DNA of 5,098 nt, from NCBI GenBank assembly GCA_025457905.1, contig JALOTM010000096.1:1-5098 (forward strand). The letters run 5' to 3'. Shown here piece by piece: positions 1 through 5,098 of the stretch. The stretch is from Methanomassiliicoccales archaeon. GTDB taxonomy: Archaea; Thermoplasmatota; Thermoplasmata; Methanomassiliicoccales; UBA472. Each line of letters opens with the position of its first letter. Position 1 is the first letter of the stretch. The notes under the pieces are model-generated. The model did not search any database. It was not told where the DNA came from and was given only the letters and a program-made list of their open reading frames with translations. The position numbers and the translations under genes were made by a program.

Positions 1-3000
1 CTCTTGGCGATGGACTCAGGTATGCACCACATCTTGGTGAAGCGGTCGTTCGCCGCAAGCACCCTTCCGTATGCGTCCACTATGAGGATGCCGTCATCCG
101 TGCTCTCGAAGGTGGACTGGAGCAGGGTCGTGTAGCGGCTGAGCTCGACCTGCTGGCGCTTGCTCTTGATGGCCATGGCCACCTGGTGCGAGACGAACTT
201 CATCATCTCGAGGTGCTTCGGCGAGAACCTCGACCGGGGGTCGTAGTTCTGGGCCACCATCAGCCCTATGGTCTTCCCCTCGACTACGAGCGGCGCGGCC
301 ATGAAGTCCATCGGCGGCGTGCCTATGAGCTCAATCTCGCCGCTCTCCTGGAGATGCCTGATGCCGTCCATGGTGGTAAGGATGGGCTGGCCCGTGCGCA
401 ACAGGTACTCGGACATACCCTTCCCCTTGCGCCTGGTGGAGGGCCGGGGGTCCTTCTGGTCGACGAAGTAGGGGAAGGAGATCTCGTCCCTCTCCTCGTC
501 GTAGATGGCGATATAGAAGTTGTCCAAGGGCATCAGGCCTCTCAGGGTGGCGTGTATGCTCTTGTACAGGTCATCCAGGTTCTCCTCGATCAAGGCTGCC
601 TGTGAGATGCTGTGCACGGCCTCCTGGATCCGCTCCGACTCCCGCAGTGCAGAGATGTCCACGAAGAGCCCGCGCATCCCCTTCAGGGAGCCGTCCATGA
701 TGATGGGGACGCAATGCATGGTCGCCTGGAACCTGGAGCCGTCCCGGCGCACGATTTCGAAGGCCTCCCCCATGCATGTCTCACCATCGCGCAGCGCGGA
801 GAACCTATTCATGGCCCGCTCATGGTCCTCTGGGTCGAGGAACTCGAAGAGGCGGACCTTGTGGCCCGATAATTCCTCCCGGCCCACGCCCACCATGGCA
901 CGGGCCGTCTCGTTCACGAAGGTCAGCCCTCCCTCCTCGTCCGTCTCGAACACGAAGGCGGGCAGCATATCGGCCAGCTCGCGGAACTTGCGCTCCTTGT
1001 CCCTGACGGCCACCTCGGAGCGTTTGCGCTCGCTGTCATCGAACATCACCCCGTCGATGTACAACGGGGTGCCATCGGCCCCGCGTATGGGCTTTCCCCG
1101 GTCACGGACATGGATGACCTTCCCGTCCTTGCACCGGAGCCGGTATTCAATGTCGAAGGGACGGTCGAACTCCACCGCCTCCCTCACAGAAGCCAGGACC
1201 CATCTGGAATCCTCGGGGTCGATCAGGCCCTTCGCGTAGCTGTAATAGTCAGAGGAGATCTCCTCGGGCTTGTAGCCAGTCAGAGGCAGGAGCATATCGT
1301 TGAACATCTGAAGGCGTTCGTTTTCCCGCAGATGCACGCGATACACCAGACCGGTGATGTTCTCGGTAAGGTTGCGGTAAGAGGAGGCCACCTCCCATAG
1401 CTCCTCCTCGGCGCGCTTTATCTTGGTTATGTCCCGGGATGTGCCGATCACCTCGGCGACACCACCGTCAGGGGCCAGAACGGGAACCAGGGCGACGTCC
1501 AGCCAGCGGGAGCGTCCCTCGTCGTCTTCTCGGATCTCAAGCCGGAGCGGCTCCTTGCTCTCGATGACCCTGGAGAGGTCCTCCCTTTGCCTGGCCGCCA
1601 TGTTAGGCGCGAACAGCGCTTCAATGTGCTTGCCCAGCAGCTCTTCCGGGGCGCGTCCCGATTGCTTGACGATGCCATGGTTGACGTATCGGACCACCCC
1701 CTGGGCATCGACCACGTACATGAAATCAGGGATAAGATCGGCTATGGTCCTGTACCTCCGCTCGCTTTCGCGCAAGGCCTCCTCCGCACGCCGGACCTCC
1801 GAAAGGTCCCTGACCACGCCGATGTAACGCCGACCCCCGTCGTCATGCATCACGGTCTTGAAGATGACCTGGACATGGCGGACCTCGCCGCTCTTCAGGA
1901 CCACGCGGTGCTCGAACTCCACGCTCCCCCCGTTCTGAGTCACCGATGCGAGCGATGCGCGCCACCTCTCCCGATCGGAGGGATGCACATAATGCTCGAT
2001 CTCCTCCATCGACGGCAGCTTCTGTCCCTTCTCGAAGCCCATGATCCTATAGGCCTCCTCGGACCAGATGACCTCCTGCACGTCGCCCTTCGGCGAGATC
2101 TCATAATAGAGGTCCCCCAGGCGGCCTAGCCTCTGTGCCTCCATGAGCCTTCCCTGGCTGGCCCTGAGCTTCAGCTCCGCCTCCTTGAGCGGAGTGATGT
2201 CGTTGCCTATGGACAGAAGCTCGAGGCACACACCGTTCTCGTCCCTGACCGCGGTGTTGGTCCAGGAGACCCAGGCCCGGGACCCGTCCTTGCGGACGTT
2301 CTCATTCTCAAAGATCCGGTATCTGTCAACGTCGCTGAGGGCCCGGGGCAGGAGAACGTCGAGCCCCCCCTCCTTTCCATCTCGCCTAGGCGATATGGTC
2401 TCATCGGCCTTCCTCCCGAGGAGCTCCTCAGCCGAGTAACCGAAGAAGCTCAGGGCATAGTTATTGGCGTAGGTGATCCTCCCGTCCAGGTCGGCCTTTA
2501 TGATGATGCTGTTGGCATTTTCCACCAACGCCTGGAACCGTTCCTCGCTGTGGCGCAGCGCAGACTCCGCCTTTTGGCTCTCGCTCACGTCCAACCCAAA
2601 GGAGAGGCCGTACTTCCTCCCGCCCATGATGAAGTAGTTGTCAGTGATGTCCACTGGAAGCAGTGTGCCGTCCTTCCTGCGCATGTTGGATTTGCGTCGC
2701 ACCTGTCGGCCGCTCTCCATCTGCACCTGTCGGCCGCCGATGGTTTCGGCCAAGCCCTGGTCGAGGTCCCCGAGGCGCATGCCATGGAGCTCCTTCTGAG
2801 TGAACCCGAGCAACTGAGCGGCGGCCTTGTTGGCCTTGAGGATCCTACCTTCCTCATCGCTCCATATGGTTATGACCGCAGCATTGTCCACCGAGAACTC
2901 GGCGAGGCTTAGGGCGTCGTTCCTGTTCTTGCGCTCCACCGCCTGGCGGACCTTGTGCGCCAGCTCAGCGAACTGCGATTTGGCCTCGCCCCCCTTCTGA

Positions 3001-3302
3001 AGATAGAAATCAGCGCCGCTGTTCAAGGCCTGTATGACCACCTCCTCCCGGCCTTTTCCGGTGAAGAGGATGAAAGGAAGGTCGTCATGCCGGTTGCGCA
3101 CGTGGGCAAGGAACTTCAGCCCATCCATACCAGGCATCTGATAGTCCGAGACCACGGCATCATAGGAGTGCGTCTTGAGCATGTCGATGGCCTGCAATGC
3201 AGAGGGCGACCCGTAGACGATGATGTCCCCCTGCAGCTCCAGGAAGGCGCGCGTGAGCTCCAGAAAGCCGGGCTCGTCGTCCACACATAGCACCGAGATC
3301 AT
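1..3302 (-). CDS. REC-PAS(x6)-GAF-PAS multidomain signal sensor, 3' end cut by the window edge
   Basis: This is a cytoplasmic two-component-type sensor, with 1100 codons in one uninterrupted frame running off the left edge. It starts at an ATG that opens directly into a receiver domain (MISVLCVDDEPG), with an in-frame TAG three codons upstream (3309-3311). The receiver domain spans about residues 1-118: acidic pair D8/D9, phospho-acceptor D53 in SDYQMPGMDG, T81 in FTGKG and K103 in LQKGG. PAS domains begin near residues 134, 256, 390, 515, 640 and 770. Most end in a D-I/L/V-S/T type motif and are joined by charged helical linkers such as RAEEALRESERRYR. PAS3 and PAS5 look like the PAS_3 subtype (HPSDRERW in PAS3, KDGKVIHVRDRG in PAS5). 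A GAF domain spans about 898-1047 (DNFYIAIYDEERDEISFPYF, MSEYLLRTGQPIL). A seventh PAS begins near 1060 and is cut at MWCIPESIAK. No membrane segment is visible. A histidine kinase may follow beyond the window; that is inference, and no HisKA or ATPase motif is visible here. Ligands are unknown. Confidence 0.95.
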   Translation of the reverse strand, partial: MISVLCVDDEPGFLELTRAFLELQGDIIVYGSPSALQAIDMLKTHSYDAVVSDYQMPGMDGLKFLAHVRNRHDDLPFILFTGKGREEVVIQALNSGADFYLQKGGEAKSQFAELAHKVRQAVERKNRNDALSLAEFSVDNAAVITIWSDEEGRILKANKAAAQLLGFTQKELHGMRLGDLDQGLAETIGGRQVQMESGRQVRRKSNMRRKDGTLLPVDITDNYFIMGGRKYGLSFGLDVSESQKAESALRHSEERFQALVENANSIIIKADLDGRITYANNYALSFFGYSAEELLGRKADETISPRRDGKEGGLDVLLPRALSDVDRYRIFENENVRKDGSRAWVSWTNTAVRDENGVCLELLSIGNDITPLKEAELKLRASQGRLMEAQRLGRLGDLYYEISPKGDVQEVIWSEEAYRIMGFEKGQKLPSMEEIEHYVHPSDRERWRASLASVTQNGGSVEFEHRVVLKSGEVRHVQVIFKTVMHDDGGRRYIGVVRDLSEVRRAEEALRESERRYRTIADLIPDFMYVVDAQGVVRYVNHGIVKQSGRAPEELLGKHIEALFAPNMAARQREDLSRVIESKEPLRLEIREDDEGRSRWLDVALVPVLAPDGGVAEVIGTSRDITKIKRAEEELWEVASSYRNLTENITGLVYRVHLRENERLQMFNDMLLPLTGYKPEEISSDYYSYAKGLIDPEDSRWVLASVREAVEFDRPFDIEYRLRCKDGKVIHVRDRGKPIRGADGTPLYIDGVMFDDSERKRSEVAVRDKERKFRELADMLPAFVFETDEEGGLTFVNETARAMVGVGREELSGHKVRLFEFLDPEDHERAMNRFSALRDGETCMGEAFEIVRRDGSRFQATMHCVPIIMDGSLKGMRGLFVDISALRESERIQEAVHSISQAALIEENLDDLYKSIHATLRGLMPLDNFYIAIYDEERDEISFPYFVDQKDPRPSTRRKGKGMSEYLLRTGQPILTTMDGIRHLQESGEIELIGTPPMDFMAAPLVVEGKTIGLMVAQNYDPRSRFSPKHLEMMKFVSHQVAMAIKSKRQQVELSRYTTLLQSTFESTDDGILIVDAYGRVLAANDRFTKMWCIPESIAK
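2700..2736 (-). repeat. 13-base direct repeat inside PAS1 of the sensor gene
   Basis: CACCTGTCGGCCG occurs at 2700-2712 and again at 2724-2736 on the plus strand, a period of 24 bases (8 codons). It encodes GGRQV at residues 189-193 and SGRQV at 197-201. Because the period is a multiple of three the reading frame is kept. It looks like a small in-frame tandem duplication whose copies have since diverged, or a chance repeat in GC-rich sequence. Confidence 0.6.
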
Positions 3303-3311
3303 GCGATACTA

Positions 3312-3315
3312 CACC
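3312..3315 (-). promoter_or_regulatory. Possible ribosome binding site of the sensor gene (GGTG)
   Basis: On the minus strand GGTG ends 9 bases before the ATG at 3302 and matches the core of the archaeal Shine-Dalgarno sequence GGAGGTGAT. A second, better match (AGGTG, about 17 bases before the ATG) is rather far away. The match is short, so this is only a plausible site. The start itself is fixed more firmly by the receiver-domain N-terminus and the upstream in-frame stop. Confidence 0.4.
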
Positions 3316-3323
3316 ATGCCACC

Positions 3324-3347
3324 TAATGCCAGGAATCCATCCTATTA
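3324..3347 (-). repeat. Imperfect inverted repeat near the predicted transcription start of the sensor gene
   Basis: The plus strand reads TAAT-GCC-AGG, seven spacer bases, then CCT-ATTA. The outer arms TAAT/ATTA and inner arms AGG/CCT are complementary, with a three-base bulge on one side. It sits just downstream of the TATA box, across the inferred start site, where a repressor operator or small leader hairpin could lie. The arms are short and interrupted, so chance is a realistic alternative. Confidence 0.3.
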
Positions 3348-3352
3348 CAGGG

Positions 3353-3360
3353 AATATAAA
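3353..3360 (-). promoter_or_regulatory. Archaeal TATA box of the sensor gene promoter
   Basis: The minus strand reads TTTATATT, a close match to the archaeal box A consensus, in the only A/T-rich part of the window. It is preceded by a purine-rich run (GAAAAAGGAAAGGGAG), where the TFB-recognition element would lie, although that element is not a clean consensus. With usual archaeal spacing, transcription would start near 3330, giving a leader of about 28 bases before the ATG at 3302. This suggests the sensor gene can be transcribed independently of the upstream methyltransferase gene. The start site is inferred. Confidence 0.65.
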
Positions 3361-3434
3361 CGCTCCCTTTCCTTTTTCAACTCTGGAAATGACAGCATGC
3401 CTGAGAGGCGCCCTTTACCGAGGTCGCTGGTCGT

Positions 3435-4475
3435 CTACCCACGGCCGTGCCGGATGGTCGACTCTCGCAGGCGCTGCAGGTTCTCCAGGGGGGTCTTGTA
3501 CGGCATCTCGCAGCCAGGGGCCATGATCAGTCCATCGCCCTCCCCCCATGCGCGGATTATCCTCTCCACCTCCGCCTCGACGTCCTCCGGCGACCTCTTG
3601 AAGAGTAGGTTGGCATGGTCGATTCCAGCCATCACGCAGGTCTTGCCCTTGAGATTGGAGAAGAGCTCCCCGACCTCCACGGCGGCTAGATGGACATGGA
3701 GGGCGGTCGGCCGCAGCTCCGCTTCGGACATGTAAAGGGGCTGCGCGGCGCAGTTATGAACGATGGTCCTCAGGCCCAGCTTGGAGCACCATTGGACCAG
3801 CTCGGCAAGGTACCTTCGGTCGAACATCTCGTACATCTCCACCGAGACCATCTCCCCCCCTGCGCTCCCGTTCTCGATGAAGACCTCCTCCATTCCCAGC
3901 TTGTGGATGTGCTCCATGTAGGCGATCGAGCTCTCGGTGACGGTGCGTAACAAATAATGGGCCAGCTCTGGACTCTGGAACGTGGACATCATGAGGTTCT
4001 CCATGCCTATCGTCTCCATGGAGATCACCATGGGCGAGTCGATGCATCCCACCACCGCCACCTCATGCCCTATCCTCTCCATCATTATTCGGGCGCCGCG
4101 TAGCATCACCGACCAGTTCGGGTCCTGCATGGGGTCCACTGGCCTGATGGCCCCCACCTGATCCATGGGGACGTACGACTCCACCCTCGGGTAGAAACGG
4201 GGATCGGTGAAGCGCCATTTCGTGCCATGCGCCTGGGATTCGATGAGTATGTCCCCCCACCCCGCCATGACGTTGTCGAACCGGAACAGCCTATGCGCCT
4301 CCATCGATAGCCTGGCGAACTTCTCGGGGTCCTCAAAGCCTTCCTTGACAGAGATGCCAGTCGACTTCTGGAGATGGCTGGAGGCGCCCAGATGCTGGTA
4401 GAACAGAGGCACGTGGTCCACCGGTTGCCGGTCGAGCGCGGCCTCGAGCCTCTGCTTTGGGGTCATGGCCTTCAT
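3435..4475 (-). CDS. UroD-superfamily (MtaA/CmuA-type) zinc methyltransferase, substrate unknown
   Basis: This complete 346-residue protein belongs to the uroporphyrinogen decarboxylase superfamily, in the branch that moves methyl groups between corrinoid proteins and thiols such as coenzyme M. The family start MTPKQRLEAALDRQPVDHVP is at residues 4-23. The zinc-ligand pattern is visible as H240-x-C242 in IVHNCAAQP and C322 in MAPGCEMPYKTPLENL, with 79 residues between the cysteines; MtaA and MtbA use the same H-x-C-x(n)-C arrangement with similar spacing. ENGSAGGEMVSVEMYEMF (about 201-218) and MAGIDHANLLF (about 282-292) are other family landmarks. The length is close to that of MtaA (about 340). 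The true UroD signature RQAGRYLPEY is absent, so a heme role is unlikely. The start is either ATG at 4475 (chosen) or ATG at 4466; neither has a clear ribosome site. A longer TTG frame from 4571 would overlap the neighbour and adds an unconserved tail. No corrinoid-protein or substrate-specific methyltransferase gene is beside it, so its substrate and exact partner cannot be named. Confidence 0.92.
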   Translation of the reverse strand: MKAMTPKQRLEAALDRQPVDHVPLFYQHLGASSHLQKSTGISVKEGFEDPEKFARLSMEAHRLFRFDNVMAGWGDILIESQAHGTKWRFTDPRFYPRVESYVPMDQVGAIRPVDPMQDPNWSVMLRGARIMMERIGHEVAVVGCIDSPMVISMETIGMENLMMSTFQSPELAHYLLRTVTESSIAYMEHIHKLGMEEVFIENGSAGGEMVSVEMYEMFDRRYLAELVQWCSKLGLRTIVHNCAAQPLYMSEAELRPTALHVHLAAVEVGELFSNLKGKTCVMAGIDHANLLFKRSPEDVEAEVERIIRAWGEGDGLIMAPGCEMPYKTPLENLQRLRESTIRHGRG

Positions 4476-4499
4476 GATGGTGAGAATGATTTCAGGCCT

Positions 4500-4512
4500 G
4501 GAAAAGTTTTCC
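4500..4512. repeat. Perfect 13-base palindrome upstream of the methyltransferase gene
   Basis: The sequence GGAAAAGTTTTCC is a 6-base perfect inverted repeat around one central base. It lies in the 55-base gap between the radical SAM stop codon and the methyltransferase start, 25-37 bases ahead of the ATG at 4475. That is where the BRE/TATA element of a leaderless archaeal transcript would be expected, so it could be an operator, an unusual promoter element, or both. Neither function is shown by the sequence alone. Confidence 0.5.
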
Positions 4513-4530
4513 GCAGAAGAGGCGGTCGCA

Positions 4531-5098
4531 TCATCGGCCTCGGAGATAATGGCGGGCGCCCCTGTACTCAAGAACCCGCAGCTCGCCAGATTGTACCAGG
4601 TTCATGAGCCTATCCCGCGCGCCCTCACCCCCTCCAAGCAGGAGCAGGGCCTGCTCCTCCCTGAGGGGATGGAACCGAGCGATCGACAAGAGGTGATGGA
4701 CGGGGTCCTCCGAGGAGCAGGCGAAGGAGGTGGCCTCCGGACCGGTCATGTCCACCGCGCCCTGGATCGTTTCCAGCGCCCTTTCAACCGCTTCCCGCTC
4801 CGCAGGCTCCACGCCCTCGAGCGCGGGAGGCCGGGTGGGTACGGTCACGAATACCTTATCCGGGCGAACCTCGAGAAGGAGCGTGGCGATGGATTCCAGG
4901 CTCTCGTCGCTATCGTTGTAGCCCTTCACCAGCATGACCTCAGGCCAGATCTCTCCATCATACACGTCCCTCAGCCTGCGGAGCCCCCCGGCAACGCCCT
5001 TGAAGTCGATCTCAGGATGTGGTCGGTGGACCCGCCGGAAGGTCGAGGGATCGCCAGCGGAGATGGTCGGGGACACGACATCGACGCCTGACAAGGAC
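4531..5098 (-). CDS. Radical SAM protein, C-terminal part (5' end beyond the window)
   Basis: The visible 188 residues are the C-terminal portion of a radical SAM enzyme resembling the COG0731-type Fe-S oxidoreductases common in archaea and some anaerobic bacteria. The frame is open to the right edge and stops with TGA at 4531-4533. Recognisable barrel segments, in order, are VDVVSPTISAGDPSTFRRVH followed by RPHPEIDF, then EIWPEVMLVKGYNDSDESL, then KVFVTVPTRPPALEGVEP. The CxxxCxxC cluster motif that would prove catalysis should lie upstream, outside the window. The last 50 or so residues (from FHPLREEQALLLL to GELRVLEYRGARHYL) look like a small winged-helix-type domain, often seen at the end of this family. 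The reaction and substrate are unknown. The gene ends 55 bases before the methyltransferase start on the same strand, so co-transcription is possible. The family is assigned from recalled sequence pattern. Confidence 0.88.
   Translation of the reverse strand, partial: SLSGVDVVSPTISAGDPSTFRRVHRPHPEIDFKGVAGGLRRLRDVYDGEIWPEVMLVKGYNDSDESLESIATLLLEVRPDKVFVTVPTRPPALEGVEPAEREAVERALETIQGAVDMTGPEATSFACSSEDPVHHLLSIARFHPLREEQALLLLGGGEGARDRLMNLVQSGELRVLEYRGARHYLRGR

Larger units (their letters stand above)
3303..3434. other. Intergenic region between the methyltransferase and the sensor gene
   Basis: This 132-base region lies between two genes on the same strand. It holds the TATA box, the possible ribosome site and the inverted repeat listed separately. 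Just after the methyltransferase stop there is a tiny stem (GCCT-ctc-AGGC on the minus strand, 3399-3409), but no T-run follows it, so no terminator is called. Read-through from the methyltransferase gene into the sensor gene cannot be excluded. Confidence 0.8.

Noticed and set aside
520..1239. Long plus-strand open frame of 239 codons
   Set aside because: It lies wholly antisense to the PAS5, PAS6 and GAF coding region and has a low-complexity Ser/Arg-rich composition typical of reverse-frame shadows in GC-rich genes.
1587..2129. Plus-strand open frame of 180 codons
   Set aside because: It is antisense to PAS3 and PAS4 of the sensor; the protein has no recognisable domain and the His/Leu/Asp-rich composition of a shadow frame.
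1..3302. The repeated PAS-linker sequences as a DNA repeat array
   Set aside because: The similarity is at the protein level (RAEEALRESE-type linkers) and the nucleotide sequences are not near-identical, so this reflects old domain duplication, not a DNA repeat array or CRISPR.
3399..3409. Short stem-loop GCCT-ctc-AGGC after the methyltransferase gene as a terminator
   Set aside because: The stem is only four base pairs and no T-run follows on the minus strand.
3435..4475. Assignment as true uroporphyrinogen decarboxylase (hemE)
   Set aside because: The N-terminal RQAGRYLPEY substrate-binding signature is missing, and the H-x-C...C zinc pattern of the methyltransferase branch is present.
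4476..4571. A TTG start at 4571 giving a 378-residue methyltransferase
   Set aside because: It would overlap the radical SAM gene by about 40 bases and add a 32-residue unconserved tail, whereas the family N-terminus begins at the ATGs at 4475/4466.
4465..5091. Plus-strand open frame of 208 codons opposite the radical SAM gene
   Set aside because: The minus strand encodes a clear radical SAM fold and a methyltransferase N-terminus here, while the plus-strand product matches nothing recognisable.

Overview
The window looks like chromosomal DNA from a GC-rich euryarchaeon, most likely a methanogen; a relative of the Methanomassiliicoccales is my best guess, held with moderate confidence. Three things point there. 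The large sensor protein starts with a receiver domain carrying the FTGKG and ADFYLQKGG signatures typical of methanogen REC-PAS proteins. A UroD-superfamily methyltransferase of the MtaA/CmuA type lies next to it. The promoter I can see is an archaeal TATA box, not a bacterial -35/-10 pair. Coding DNA is strongly G/C biased at third positions, while the one clear promoter region is A/T-rich.

All three genes are on the minus strand, so transcription runs from high to low coordinates. From right to left: (1) bases 5098-4531, the C-terminal 188 residues of a radical SAM protein whose Fe-S cysteine motif lies outside the window; (2) a 55-base gap holding a perfect 13-base palindrome; (3) bases 4475-3435, a complete 346-residue UroD-family, probably corrinoid-dependent, methyltransferase with the zinc-ligand pattern H-x-C...C; (4) a 132-base intergenic region with an archaeal TATA box; (5) bases 3302-1, the first 1100 residues of a very large soluble sensor with the order REC, six PAS domains, GAF, and the start of a seventh PAS. 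The sensor runs off the left edge, so its output domain is unseen.

The radical SAM gene and the methyltransferase gene may be co-transcribed because the gap is short. The sensor appears to have its own promoter, but no convincing terminator separates it from the methyltransferase. Methanogens are known to place PAS/GAF sensors beside methyltransferase genes and use them as regulators, so a regulatory link is a reasonable hypothesis, but nothing in this window proves it. No RNA genes, CRISPR arrays, mobile elements or tRNAs were seen. The plus strand holds many long open frames, all of which are shadows of the GC-rich minus-strand genes.
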